DNA of 64,000 bases from Homalodisca vitripennis (taxonomy: Eukaryota; Arthropoda; Insecta; Hemiptera; Cicadellidae): the NCBI RefSeq assembly GCF_021130785.1, contig NC_060212.1, positions 150,936,501 to 151,000,500 of the forward strand, given 5' to 3'. The position numbers and the translations under genes were made by a program. Shown here in pieces: positions 43,786 through 56,080 of the stretch; the stretch's first letter is position 1; each line of letters begins with the position of its first letter. The notes under the pieces were generated by a model. That model made no database searches and had not been told where the DNA came from. It saw only the letters and a list, made by a program, of their open reading frames with translations.

Positions 43786-44894
43786 TGTCTATATTCTTAA
43801 TCAACTTTTTTTGTAATCAATTTAATAGGAAATACAATTTAAATGGAAAATAAAAATACTTTTCCTTTATTCTAAATTTTCTGATATTTGGACATTAGCA
43901 AACTATTTTTTGAAAGTTTTGGACAAGTCCACATTAAGGAACGTTTGTTTTTTCTGCATTTTGTGTTAATGGCCATTTTAATACCACAATAGGATTAATA
44001 ATACAAAAATAAATTTTAGAATATTAAATAAAGAGAAAGTAAAAATGGGCAAAATAAAGAATTTAACAAATAAACCAACTGAGAAAAATCGGACATGTAG
44101 TTCACTTCCATTTTCACGATTTCAGTATAAGATATGCCTAAATAGGATATAATTGGTTACAGTTGATAAAAAGATAATTTTTTGACAGGAAATGGTCTAA
44201 AAGTTGTAAGAAACTAACCTAACAAAATCCAAAAGTAACCATTTGATTATTTATAATCCAACATAAATTTAGCTTAAGAAATATTTAACAATACCTATTA
44301 CAAAGTAATTACTTCATGTATTTAAATTTTTAACACCATAAGCATTTCAAAACCATTTGAAATAAAAATAACTCATTGCACTACATTTGAAAACAACATA
44401 CACATGTATCTATTTATTTATTTTCAGTGGTAATACATAATTTTACAAATATTAAGATAGGCTGAGCAGTCAACAAATATTCTAAGAGGAAAGCCAATAA
44501 GCAGATAGATCAAGTGGTTCGTTGTTTGGGGGTACCTAATAGCAGGGGCGTATCGGTGGTGGGGGAGAGACGAACGGGTCCGGTCCCCCAAGAGCATTTT
44601 ATCTCAAAGTTCAATTCCCTATTAGATTAATTTGGTTTAGTATTAGTTTGGTATTAGATTATCAATTATAATAAAATATTTAAATTCAAACTTTATAGCT
44701 ATTTTAATTTATGAAATACACAACACTGCACATATAATTCCATTTAGTTCAAAACGCTAAATATATCACCCTCACGCAGCAACAACAAAAGTGAGGTTAG
44801 TTCTTACTATCTTTACTATTCTGCTAAACGAGTGCAAGTACTTTGTACCAGGAACAGTAAACATGTAAACTATCTGTATTGTAGAAGTAACCTA

Positions 44895-45625
44895 TAGACA
44901 ATAGACAAACTTCTTTATTAGCATATTCATCAAGAACAGTAATAGAGTCAGAAATTAGATAAACTTGTTTTGGAAAAATAATTTTTGAGTTCGATGATGC
45001 ATCACATTTGAGAGCGATTGTTGAGTTCCAGTTGAGGCCTCCAGTCTTGGTTCAAGAATTCGTCAATGGTGTAGAAAGGCTGTCCAACATAGCAAGTCAT
45101 GGAGTGCTTTTTTAAAAGCGTTACTCTGAAGCTCTCTTAATGGTTGTGGTAGATGGTTCCATAGCTTTCGCCCAATGTAGGTTGGTTTCTCCCCGAAAAG
45201 TGCTGTGCGGTGTACGGGTAGAGTGTAGCTTGTTGCATAACGTGTGTTGTAGTGATGGAGGTCCTTTCCAGTTTTGAGATTCTTCTGGTGTGCATACATG
45301 ATAACTTCTTGGATGTATAGCGCAGTAACAGTTATTATCTGGAGTGTCCTGGAAGGCAAGTCTGCAGCTCTACCTTGGTTCTAAGTCAGCCAAAACTCGG
45401 ATGGCTTTTTTCTGTAGGGTAAGAACTCTATTAAGGTTTCCAACTGAGAAGCCACCCCAAACCGCAAGTCCATACCTCATGTGAGTTTCTACTAATGAGT
45501 AGTAAGCTGTTTTGGCTGATTCCAAGTTGCTGATCCATTTAATGCGTCGAACCTGTAACCTGTACTGGTACTTTCAGTTTTCAATGACTTGTACTCTTAG
45601 GATGATGAGTACCTGGTACAAAGTA
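44895..45625 (-). mobile_element. Non-LTR retrotransposon 3' end
   Basis: Minus-strand reading gives AYYSLVETHMRYGLAVWGG near 45,510, LTLQKKAIRVLADLEPR near 45,420, HHYNTRYATSYTLPVHRTA near 45,240 and YIGRKLWNHLPQPLREL near 45,160. The C-terminus ends FSTPLTNS near 45,065. This is the thumb and C-terminal region of the CR1/Jockey-like family seen at 917-5,350 and 58,068-59,290. The 3' UTR ends AATAAAGAAGTTTG plus TCTATTG repeats. One frameshift lies near 45,360. Confidence 0.78.
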
Positions 45626-46534
45626 TATTTCGGAGTAGTTCTGATATGATCAGTTGTCACAGTAGTGAGCATGTTGCCAAGCTCTGAGCAGTTCTGAACT
45701 GTGTTAGTTTGTTGTCAATCGTTGTCACTACGAGGCAAAACCGCCCTGGGCAGTGTAACGATTTGTGCATTAAAACAAACAAAACTTGCTCAATTTAATC
45801 TGTATTAAATATTGTAACATTTTCAATAGTGGTTCACAAAATTACATCCTCAATGACTAAGAGCTCCATGACGTGAGCAATATCGAATTTTAAGGATCAC
45901 CGAGTCAAGATTAAAAGTTAAGATTGTAATTTGATAACAACTTTATTACCATGCTATTCTAAGATTTTGAAAAATTACATACTCAATTACAATATTCTAG
46001 CATATATTTCGTATAAACATTTAATCATTATCGAATCACAAGTTATGAATGTGCAGTTTGGTTGAAAAGCGGCAAAACTCGGTATTTTTCTCATTGTCAT
46101 TGATATATTATGAAAGTTATTGATAGTAAACAGTTTTATATGTAGAAACACAGAAATGAACAAGCTAAATTTTAATAATTCCTGCCATTGGAGCCCTTGT
46201 GATCTAAGAGTAGGCATCAAGATTTAGCCTTGGTCTTGATCTGTGATTTAAACTTAACTATTTTGTTAATGTCACGATTAAATTTTGTTTTAGTTAAGGA
46301 AAGCATGACGTCATTAAAAAAATTGATTTTTCATTTTACAATTTTTTCTTGATTTTTATTATTAATACTTTTACAACATTATATGGCACAAGTTGATTTT
46401 TTCCATTTTTGATTCTTATAATCAAATTTAACTTTTTTTAATACAAAAAAGTTAATATAACTTTTGAAATATTGAGTTTTTTGCTCTATATTTTTAATGA
46501 ATTACTGATCTTTACTCCCTTTAGCATTATTATT

Positions 46535-46579
<45 letters not shown>

Positions 46580-47155
46580 CTATATATATAATATTAGGTT
46601 AAATGAGACGACGGACTCCCCCTTAAATACACTTCATATAAACTGAATTTCTTGCAGAAGATTTTAATTATCCCAGTACAAGCTTTACTGGGTGATTGGT
46701 GGTAGAGTGATTTTACTGCAAACTTTATACACTCTGACCCTCCACTTTGCCTTCCTTTTATTAGTTCAAAAGTACAAAAAAATAACCATTTTTAAGGACC
46801 TAAAGTCCGTAACCCTAGTGGTGGGGTAACAGGGAGAATGGAGGCTCAAAAGTCCCTTTATTTTCTGATTTTTCACACCTATATCTCAGTACACATATAT
46901 AGTCCTACAGAAAATTTACATATATACAAAATTAAAAGCTGAGATAATTTGCTACATCTTTTATCCTTGTAACATCTTTGTTTATCTGTGTTTGTTTGTG
47001 AAATAGAAGCTCTATAAAACCAGTAGTTTGTAGAAAAAATCCTTTTTCACAACACGTTTTGCCAAGCTTTCTGTCTGTAGCGCTATTATTGACCCCAGAA
47101 AATGTGTTAATGAAAAAGTTGTAGATCATCAAATATCTTTTAACTTGGGATTTTG
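45626..47155. other. AT-rich intronic stretch with a TA microsatellite
   Basis: Nothing coding was recognised in this part of intron 1 of the zinc-finger gene. TA-rich simple sequence lies at about 46,535-46,590. The rest is featureless to inspection. Confidence 0.4.
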
Positions 47156-47159
47156 GTTT

Positions 47160-47727
47160 ATCATTTTTGTAAAAATAGGAAACAGAATATGGAAGAGTGG
47201 AAAGTTTTTTCAATATGGTGAAGAAGATTGTGTGGTGTTGGAACATTGGGAAAGAATCAAAAGTATTGATGTATAAAATCTTATTTCCAACCAATTTTAT
47301 TATATGGAGCAGAGACGTGGACGTGGACTAAAAAATGATTTAAGCAGATTTGCAAGCTGCAGAAATGAGATTTTTTAAGAGGGATAGAGAAGACTACAAG
47401 AAGAGATAGAATAAGGAACGAAATAACCAGAGAAAGATTGAAGGTAGTTTGACTGCAAAGAGACAATAGGAAGGAAGAAGAATACAGTGGATGGGGCATG
47501 TGAAGAGGATGGGAGATAATAGAATGCCTAGAATAGCACTGGAGAAGGAGTAAGAAGACCAAGAGGAAGACCGAGAGGAAGATGGGGGAGGACCAAGTGT
47601 GGAAAGACATAGAGAGAAGGGACTACAGAAAATACAGGTGGAGGAAGAGGAGACCTGGAATGATAGACAAAAGTGGAGGAGGCTGTGTAAGACGACCCGT
47701 GATAACGGAAACGTCTGATGATGATGA
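47160..47727 (+). mobile_element. RTE-like non-LTR retrotransposon, C-terminal end
   Basis: Plus-strand frames, shifted several times, read LFPTILLYGAETWTW near 47,290, then RRDRIRNEITRERLK near 47,400, IQWMGHVKRMGDNRMPRIA near 47,480 (GWGM variant) and RPRGRPRG near 47,560. The last part is W-DRQKWRRLCKTTRDNGN, followed by a GAT repeat. This is the C-terminus of RTE-clade reverse transcriptases, with the typical short-repeat 3' tail. The final 190 bases are almost identical to 20,890-21,103. Confidence 0.8.
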
Positions 47728-48092
47728 TGATTTTGTAAAAATGTAAAACAAGCTAAAGCTAGCGAGGTCTTAAGCTTTTTACTGGAATAAACTATTTTTG
47801 GTTGGATCCCAGTACATAGCAAAAATGTTTTTTCTGTACAACTTCAACTCGTTATACGTGATAGTACTGTACTCTTCATTCATGACCAGAAAGTTTAGAG
47901 AAGAAGGAAGGGGGTAGAACTGGGATTGGCAGTGTCAGGAGAGAAGAAAAACAGACACTAAGGGTAAATTTTTTAATAAAAAATATTTTTTATTCCAATC
48001 TGTCTCTTATTTTCATTGCATAGTTAATTCAATGTTTACAACAAGTCACAACTTGTGACATGATAAAATGAAAGGAGAAATTCGTGTTAAAA

Positions 48093-48356
48093 TTACTTAG
48101 AGGTATTCACATTTGGGTTAATACCTATATTCTGTACTTGGTTCTGAAATCTTCTACGATTCCATCTAGGTAATGTAGGCATCTTCAACTTTTTCAGAGA
48201 CGAGAAGAGATGGTAGTATGGGGTTTCTTTGTCATCTTCATCATCCCCTTCTTCTGCAATAGGTCTGAGTTTTGTGTAGGTACCCACTGAAATTGCTGCA
48301 GGCAGTATAACAAACCATTGAGGGCCTTCTGGCAACTGTAGCGAGGAGTGCTTCAA
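48093..48356 (-). other. Unidentified open frame with downstream poly(A) signal
   Basis: An 87-codon minus-strand frame contains LPEGPQWFVILPAAISVGTY, an acidic run EEGDDEDDKE and LPRWNRRRFQNQVQNIG before the stop. About 100 bases after the stop there is an AATAAA and an A-rich stretch near 47,985-47,960. This could be a terminal exon or a processed relic. No acceptor site of good quality precedes it and I do not recognise the protein. Confidence 0.25.
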
Positions 48357-48429
48357 TTGCAGAATATTAGATTCAAAATCTTATCCGGGGCTACTGAATA
48401 TATTCTAATAAGGATGAAACTGTCTATTG

Positions 48430-49550
48430 TGTTCCGTTGCCACCCCCCATTTTTTTTCTGTGTAATCTGACGTTGCCACTGCTGTATCTGAAATTAGCAC
48501 TAATATCTATTATGTTTGGCTAATCCTCAGATGGTTTGTAGTTGTAAGATAATCGGACCTCACTTACTCTATGAATTTATTATAATGTTATTTTGTTGTG
48601 GGATTTTTATTTCCTTAGAGTATTGTGCACCATCATGATAAAAACCAGGACAATCCTGGTTTCCAAGTAGTTAGTCACCCCTAGTCACACATTATGAATT
48701 TTAAGGGAATATTTTTTCTATTTTTTATTACATGGATATGCTGAAATAAAAAATTGAATTTGTGGGAATATGTGCTATTTTACTTTCATATGCTCATGGC
48801 TTACAATTTAAAATTTTGTCTCAATATGAGCCTGTAAGCATTTTTGAATGTTTTTCTGAAACATTTTCGATTGTTTTTTTTACAGTTATGCAGAGCTGAA
48901 TGAAAATAAAGTGTGTTATGATAAGTTCTACTACTTGGCTTCTAAAAAGCTGTAGTCTTACAATTTTGTTGTTTGAGTACCTAGTCATGTTTGAAATTTT
49001 AGGATATATTTTTAACTAGCTATTAAACACTTAAAATAACCCAAATAAAAATAAAGCTGATAGAATTATGTTTCTCATTGACTTTCAAATTCCTTGTGTT
49101 CCAAATGGTGAAAAGCTTTCTTCCTGTATGGACTGTGTGTATTTTAAAAATGTTTAGGGTAATTAATTGACCATTTCATGGTAACATTAATGAAATGAAA
49201 AGTTAATATAATTTTTTATTTATCCATATTCTAATTTGCATACTTTTGAAACATAGGATTCAGAACGCTTATGTAAAGGTCCCCTTTGCGTATTAAAACA
49301 TGAATTACTGGAACTATTTAATCTCAACTGAAGTAGTTTATTAGTTCTATATGGAACAAGAAGTACCTGTAATTTTTTACTTACTGTTTTGGTGCTTTCC
49401 AAAATAAAAATCTACAAAACCAGTGTTTTTTTTAAAGTGTTATAGAATATGCATCTATGTAAGATGAACATGAATAAATTACACTATGGAAACAACAGAT
49501 TTCTTTCTCTATTTTTGATTGAAACATATTTATTGAGTAACAAATCATCA
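48430..49550. other. AT-rich intronic stretch
   Basis: Nothing recognised between the open frame at 48,093-48,356 and the CT microsatellite. It lies in intron 1 of the zinc-finger gene. Confidence 0.4.
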
Positions 49551-49552
<2 letters not shown>

Positions 49553-49606
<54 letters not shown>

Positions 49607-49724
49607 TCATCTTCGCTCTCTCTCTCTCTCATCTCTCTCTCTCTCCTCTCTCTCGTCTCTCTCTCTCCTCTCACCTCTCTCTCTCTCTCTCTTCTCTCTC
49701 TCCTCTCTCTCTCTCTCTCTCCTC

Positions 49725-49755
<31 letters not shown>

Positions 49756-49805
49756 CTCTCTCCTCTCTCTCACCTCACTCTCTCTCCTCTCTCTCTCTCT
49801 CTCTC

Positions 49806-49858
<53 letters not shown>

Positions 49859-49866
49859 TCTCTCTC

Positions 49867-49925
<59 letters not shown>

Positions 49926-49942
49926 TCTCTCTCTCTCTCACA

Positions 49943-49983
<41 letters not shown>

Positions 49984-50051
49984 ATCCTCTCTCTCTCTCC
50001 CTCTCTCCTCTCTCTCTCCTCTCTCTCTCACTCTCTCTCTCTCTCTCTCTC
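49553..50051. repeat. (CT)n microsatellite, ~500 bp
   Basis: An interrupted run of CT dinucleotides with occasional extra C, A or G, followed by a C-rich segment, CCCCCCTCCCCC. Long open frames on both strands (Ser-Leu repeats on plus, Arg-Glu repeats on minus) are by-products of the repeat. It lies in intron 1 of the zinc-finger gene, about 1.7 kb before exon 2. Confidence 0.95.
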
Positions 50052-50594
50052 GCCCCCCTCCCCCCTCCCCCTCCCCCCGTTTAGCATTTTACAGTATGTA
50101 TATTAAAGATCATAAAAATAAATACCCTGTTTTTTGCTCCTAAAAAAGTAAATTTCCCTAACAAAAGGTTTATTTAATAACTTCTAAAATTATATTCTAT
50201 TAAAATATATAATTTCTTAAAACATAATTACTAAAAACATATTACTTTTCAAAGCTATAACTCATGTACATATAGGTCTCCTGTAAAAAATACACATTCT
50301 TATCTGCAGCCTTTTTATTTGTTTCTGGTTACAAAATGGCTAAATTTTCTACTTTAAATGCCTTTAATATCCCCGTTGGAGTGAATTTTCTTACATTTTT
50401 CCTTTAGGAAGTTATCTTGAAGTGCTCTGACTCTAAAATTTAAAAAATATTCCAACCACAACAGATAGCAAAGTTTTGACATTATTGTATTCCTTATTTG
50501 ATATTAGGCAATTTGAAACAATCTCTGTAGTGAAATTTGCGAAAGTCAAAATAGCTAAAGTGTTTCCTCAACATAGAATGAACATCTATCTTTC

Positions 50595-51460
50595 ATAACA
50601 TATGAATGAATGAATGAATTGATTTTTTATTTCCCAAATATATGTACAATATTACAATTCAAACTGTACAATTAACTTCTAAATTTTTATTATTTACCGA
50701 ACGGAGTTTGAAATGAGAACAAGGAATAAACATCAAAGAAATAATCATCGTAGAATAAACATCATAAAAATAACATCATGTATAAAACATTGTCCTCGGG
50801 AAATGAGCCTGCATGGGCTATTATGCCTGTGCGCAGACTCGAGTTGCTCACGCCTGAAGAAATAACGGACTGGATATAAATAAAAAAATGAATATAAAAT
50901 ATAATACAAAATAATACACAATTATATACCACATACATACACATACATAATACACACACATACATATATACATATACATGCATACACATACATACGTGAA
51001 TATGGAATGAATATATTAAAAGGAGAAAACCGTATAATTTTAATTTGTACCTGTTTTAAAGCGTTGAATATTATTAATTTTAAAAACATTTACATATTAG
51101 CAACAAGGGTAAATAAGCAGGGTCACCTCAGATTATAATGGGGTGGTGATAATGAATGATGATGGGATAGGAATGGTGGCTGTTCACATGTCAACTGTCC
51201 GCCCGTAGTTCATAGACAACACTGCCTCGCCCTCCTCAATAGACAATGATGATAACCACTGGTTAACTTTCCTTTTAAAAATAATTGTAGAAATTTCATT
51301 GAAAAAACTAAAATTTGGAAACTGTTTACTCATATTTATAAAAAGCACGTGAGCTAGATAGTATGAGTTGGTGTTTGAATAAGATTTAGTTAATTGCAGT
51401 CGTAGAATTCCTGTTGATCTAGAATAACGTGTGTTATGGGTGTGTTGAGTTCTTTAAAAT
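50595..51460 (-). mobile_element. Non-LTR retrotransposon 3' end
   Basis: Minus-strand reading from about 51,445 gives HNTRYSRSTGILRLQLTKSY, then LAHVLFINMSKQFPNFSFFN and FKRKVNQWLSSLSIEEGEAV, ending GRTVDM and a stop near 51,185. The HNTR block and terminal helix belong to the C-terminus of CR1/Jockey-like ORF2. The 3' UTR of about 550 bases includes an ATAC-type microsatellite (50,930-51,000) and ends AATAAAAAATCA plus ATTC repeats at about 50,605-50,635. Strongly 5'-truncated. Confidence 0.72.
50930..51000. repeat. (TACA)n-type microsatellite
   Basis: Imperfect tetranucleotide repeats of the type ACATACATACACATACATA lie within the 3' UTR of the surrounding retrotransposon remnant. Confidence 0.85.
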
Positions 51461-51765
51461 AAATCATCTAAATTTTTATACATGTGTATTAAAAGAAATT
51501 TTATAAAAAGTTTTCTTATTGTAAACATTTTAGTTTCTTGAAATAAAATGGATGTTGAAAAACTATGACATTTTTAAATAAAAAAAAAAAATGTAACGAA
51601 TACTGTAACGATATACGTCTCTTAACTGTAGCACCTCTACCTAGGACATTATTCTATTGTTGGTAATATTTTATTTCTCAGTGACAGTATTCTTTAAATT
51701 TCCTTCATTTATCTACTTAATTTGTTATAATAGAAACTTTGCTTAGTATTGTTTTTCTGTTACAG

Positions 51766-51894
51766 GTTCAAAACGATGGCAAGTTGCCTCAGACAATTTG
51801 TCCCGGTTGTAACATTCAACTACAGGCAACTGTTCAGTTTTTCGACCTTGTTATTGAAGGTCAGAAGAAAATACGAACAATGTGGAGGGAACAG
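51766..51894 (+). CDS. ZAD-C2H2 zinc-finger protein, exon 2 (second half of ZAD)
   Basis: Acceptor TTTTTCTGTTACAG/GTTC and donor GAACAG/GTAACT bound 43 codons, phase 0 to phase 0. The peptide, VQNDGKLPQTICPGCNIQLQ, carries the second ZAD CxxC pair, followed by the long C-terminal helix ATVQFFDLVIEGQKKIRTMW. Joined to exon 1 it makes a complete ZAD of about 80 residues (CRLC...CPGC). The frame stays open beyond the donor to 52,086 and a second donor, ACCAG/GTAACT, occurs at 52,082. If that donor is spliced to an acceptor at 56,342 the frame is also kept, so a longer form of this exon is possible. Confidence 0.9.
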
Positions 51895-52099
51895 GTAACT
51901 GAAGATTTTAGAGGTTTTGTAAAAACATTTAAGAGTTATGTAGTGAAAAACTTTGAGCTTTATCCCATGAATAACTTCAAACAAAACATTTTTATAAAAT
52001 TAAGAGAGGCATCTCCTTTTAAAGATATGATCAATATAATGATTGCGCTAGGACACAAACAGAAGAAGAAGAAGAAGACCAGGTAACTAACCAGCTGAT

Positions 52100-54480
52100 A
52101 TGAGAGACAATGGGGGACAGCCAATCCCTATTTCAAAACATGACACTAACAACTGGACACAATAAAAGAACTGACCAGTTGGTTAGGAGGACAAGAAATC
52201 AAGATGAAACCTGCAAAATTCTATTTAAAAGTAACAATCTAATCGCTTCAATCATCCTAAGGTCTAAACCCACACTTTAATCCCCACAATATACATAGTA
52301 AAAATAATAAGAACACCTGAACTTAATCTTCATTTTCAACCAGGGTTGGCAAAATCATTTTTAGAAGCAAGACACCTAAGGAGAGGCAGGCTGAACCGGT
52401 ACTTTTGGAACACAGAACTATCTGCAAAACTGCCAACAAAAAACCAGATATAAAAAACCTTAAAGATTTAAGAATTTTCACTAAAATATTGATAGAGTTA
52501 GTAACGAAATTGACAGATTGAACCAACTCGTAAACTTCCTCTCACCAGACATAGAACTCCTCACTGAGCAAAGGCCACAATAATGGTAAAATAAGAGACA
52601 TTTAGTTAATTGATTATGAGCTTGTGTTAGATATCAGTTGGACCAACTTACTAAAAGGGGGACTTGGCTATTTACAAACACAGCAGAGAAGAAAATGAAA
52701 TCACCCGGATATCGAAAAGCGTAGCGTTCCTATGGTTTGTGAAGTTTCTGGCATAAAAATAAAGTTAAAAAGCCCTGGGGATTTATGGACACCCTAATAA
52801 ACGATTGGAGGTAGGCAACCAGGCTCTTGACATCCTCACAGAAGTAAGAGACTCGTACTTTACTCCTTCCCTAGAGACAATTCAAATATAGTTTTGATTG
52901 GAGATATCACTATCGATAACCAAATTCGGACAAAGAAAGAATTATTGAGAGAAGTGCTTAATTCATTCAAAATTACCAGGCTTTCACTTCCATCAATGAG
53001 GATCACTAACAGCTCATTCTCTTCCATAGGTGCTCCAGCCTGACCTTCACACTGAAATTTTTAGTACAGAAATCGAACCAACCCACTGGACAAATTTGCA
53101 CCACTAAATTTAATGTGATAAACAAAAATTAATAAACAAATTGATGAACTGAAGCATACTCTTACAAAATTGGTAGCAAGTACTTGTTAGTACATTGCTG
53201 AAAATGCTCTTAATACTTTTATAACTACCTTAACAGCATTTCTTGACCTTACTTGTCGATGAAAAAAATGTTTGAACTAACATCACCCTAGTGAAAAGAC
53301 CGATGTGTGACGCAAAAGCCCAAGATTGAAGAAAATCTTTCTGGAATCTCAAGAAAAGTATATTTTAAAAGGAAATAAAACTGACAGAGAATGTGCTTTT
53401 GTCTTTAAAAAAATGATATGATTAAAAAAGAACTTCTTTGCTAACATAGCCAAAGAGACATTAAGGAACAATCAGCCAACTCAAATCAACCACCAGTATG
53501 CTCTTCAGCCTGAAATACAGAACATCATGAAATAACAGTATACTTTTACACTTCCAACAACCGAAGAAATAAATAAAGCAATTGACATTTTGAAACTTAA
53601 ATCTGGATTGGACAGCATCTCTACAAAATTTATAAAATTCTGTAAAAAGAGCTTTATTTTGCCACTCTTGCACATCACCAAACTTTCATTCTAAAATGGT
53701 CATTTTCCAGCTAAGTTCAAGATTGCCAAGGACATTGCATTCATAAAAAAGGTAAAAGAGACAGTGCTTCTAACTATAGACCAATATCTCTTATTTCTTC
53801 CATATCTAAAATAATGGAAAAAGTTCTGATCAGAGTATTTCATCACATGGACATCAATGGCCATTTAACAACCAGATAGCACAGTTTCAGAGGAGGATTC
53901 TCCACCACCACAGCAATAGTTGAAACAACTGAAAACATCATGGACCATTTAGAAAACGGAAGCCATGTTACAGGGGTTTTTCAAGATCTAACTAAAGCTT
54001 TCTACTGCCTTAGTGATGACCTGATCTTACTGAAACTCTCTGCACTAGGTATGCGGCATACGGTTTTAAAATGGTTCATATCATACCTAAAGGGACCAGC
54101 AGCCAGTTGGTCTAGCTTAAGCATTGTGTATAGATAGAAATTTAACCATCTCAAGATCTGTCTTGTTGCCAGTTACTAGAGGGATACCTGAGGGATCAGT
54201 TCTGGAACCTCTTTATTCATTTTATTTACAAATGACTTGCCAAAGTATATTGAACCACATAGCCATTCTGTAATTTATGCAGACGACAAAAGCACTTCTG
54301 ACAGCAAACAAATCTATTGAAATTTTAGAAATTGAAATATTTATAAGTGTGACTAGCCATAGACTACTGGCACAGTAATAACCTAGTTTTCAATCAATAA
54401 AAAAACCAAAATCGTGGGAATAAATAGGACCAAATCTCGTGAGACATATCTTATAATTTTACAACTAAAAATAAGGTTGC
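52100..54480 (+). mobile_element. Decayed non-LTR retrotransposon, endonuclease plus RT
   Basis: Plus-strand fragments in several frames run IDRLNQLVNFLSPDIELLTE near 52,500 and LIGDITIDNQIRTKKELLRE near 52,895 (endonuclease). They continue with NYRPISLISSISKIMEK near 53,770, FRGGFSTTTAIVETTENIM near 53,890, TKAFYCLSDDLILLKLSALG near 53,990 and RGIPEGSVLEPL near 54,180. The palm motif follows as FMQTTK-like, the decayed YADD, near 54,280. It is the same family as 57,945-59,390 but much older. It runs up to the piggyBac miniature at 54,489, which probably landed in it. Confidence 0.75.
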
Positions 54481-54488
54481 AAAAGTGT

Positions 54489-55151
54489 TTAACCCTCTCC
54501 CGCTCGAATTGTTTCCAGGCGCTCACGGTGCTTCTAACCTGAATTAATTCGCTCTGCCGGTCGCGCTCGGTCAAAATACGCAGCGTCTCAACTTACATAC
54601 GTTCTGTTATTGTAATTATATATATATATTAATTATTTCACTATATATTGAATCAATGAAGTAAATTGTACGAGACCAGGGAGGGGGCACACGGACAGCT
54701 GGGCGCCGGGTTGTTTGTTGCGCAGTTACTTGGTGAAGGTCATTGTCTGGCTCGCCGTCACTGCCCCTGCCACTGTGATCACTCCGAACTACATCCTCAA
54801 TGCCACCAACCACTTCACAAAGCTCTGGGACGTCACTACACTCACTTGAATCGTCGCAATCACTACTAATAACGAGATCGATTTCACTGTCATGAAGTGC
54901 ACGACTACAACCCGCCATTGTTTCCGCACAACTAATATAAATAGCAAAATAATGGAATAAATCTACTGTAAAAGTAAATTAAATGGTCTCCTGATAGCAA
55001 ACAACCCGTAGTAGTACAAACTATTGCTACTCGAGAGCAGCACTTATCGGCTCTAGTAGATAAAGCAGTGCGTGCCGATCTGTGCCGTTTAGGCTGCAGT
55101 GGCTATGTTGTGGCCGTGCCGATTCATGCCTTGCGAGCGGGAGAGAGTTAA
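54489..55151 (-). mobile_element. piggyBac-type non-autonomous element keeping the transposase N-terminus
   Basis: TTAA occurs at 54,489-54,492 and 55,148-55,151. Terminal repeats are CCCTCTCCCGCTCG (left) and CTCTCTCCCGCTCG (right, complement). The 663-bp element carries a minus-strand frame from 54,918, MAGCSRALHDSEIDLVISSD, with Asp/Ser/Glu-rich sequence to about residue 62. This is typical of the acidic N-terminus of piggyBac transposases; compare the intact one at 12,819. The catalytic domain is deleted. It lies in intron 2 of the zinc-finger gene. Confidence 0.87.
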
Positions 55152-55715
55152 AGTTTGACATTTTTCTTATGAGGCTAAAATCAAGATAAACACCAGTTCT
55201 TAAGTTCTGGTATTTGTTGTTTTGTTGGGTGCACCTAAGTTTAACAGTACATAAGTGTATTTTTTCTACAATTTTTATGTTTATTCAAAAGTTTTAATTG
55301 TTATATATGGCTAAATTAAGAAAACTTTGGAAACCCTTGTAGTTAAAAAATTTTAACTATTTATTTATTGCTTAACGATTTTTTATTGATTGAATGATAG
55401 CATGAAAAAAATATTATGCTAATCTCCTTGATTATTATTAAAGGTTTGATTGACAGCAATTGCTATACAGTAAAAGATTTAAAGTTGTTCAAAATTGTAG
55501 CTTTTCATTAAATTGAAATTTGATAGTTTTTAAACATTTTAAAAGTTTGTTGTACCAAAAAAAGAACTGTCTTTTTTGGAGTTTGAATAACTTCAAATCT
55601 TCATACTATACTAGTCTAAAGAAATGTGTGCAACAAGATAAATAACTAGCCTATACATTCTTGAGTTTTGAATTATGAAAAGCATAAAGTTTGTGTAAGT
55701 TTTAACCCAGCTTAG
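55152..55715. other. AT-rich intronic stretch
   Basis: No features recognised; intron 2 of the zinc-finger gene. It may include further decayed sequence of the retrotransposon that ends at 54,480. Confidence 0.35.
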
Positions 55716-55717
55716 TC

Positions 55718-56080
55718 AAATTCAAATCAAAGAGAACTTTATTCATATACATCGAGTACAGAATATGTGTCAATATGTATGTAAAAAATTTATCTAGTTT
55801 AAAACATAGATCAAGATAAAAATGTCATGTCCAGTTTAAAAATTCCTCGATGGAGTAAAACGTCCTGTCAGCAAGCCATGCACTGAGATTCCTCTTCAAC
55901 GCTGACTCTCTTGTTATACTCTTGAGGTGTCTTGGTAGGAGATTGTAAAATTTTGCACCTGCATAAGATGGCTTCTTGGTAGTCATGGTGAGTCGATGAG
56001 GTTGTAAGACGAAGTCTGTCACATTGCGGGTTCCATATGAATGAATTTCGCCCAGTCTATTGTTTATTATTCGCATGATC
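55718..56080 (-). mobile_element. 5'-truncated non-LTR retrotransposon 3' end
   Basis: The minus-strand frame 56,076-55,825 reads HSYGTRNVTDFVLQPHRLTM, then YAGAKFYNLLPRHLKSITRE and LADRTFYSIEEFLNWT, the very C-terminus of the CR1/Jockey-like ORF2. The 3' end has TGAATAAAGTTCTCTTTGAT followed by TTTGA-type repeats at about 55,735-55,715. Truncated to about 360 bp. Confidence 0.8.

Noticed and set aside
44542..44600. A hAT left end (CAGGGGCGTATCGG with G-rich interior)
   Set aside because: It resembles hAT termini, but no matching right end or 8-bp duplication was found, so no element is called.
47281..47822. Ser-rich minus-strand frames of 109 and 142 codons
   Set aside because: They are antisense to the purine-rich RTE C-terminus. 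The Ser/Leu/Phe content follows from the complementary composition.
49432..50084. Long open frames on both strands (199 and 211 codons) with Arg-Glu and Ser-Leu repeats
   Set aside because: They are produced by the CT microsatellite. Neither has non-repeat coding sequence, splice signals or homology.
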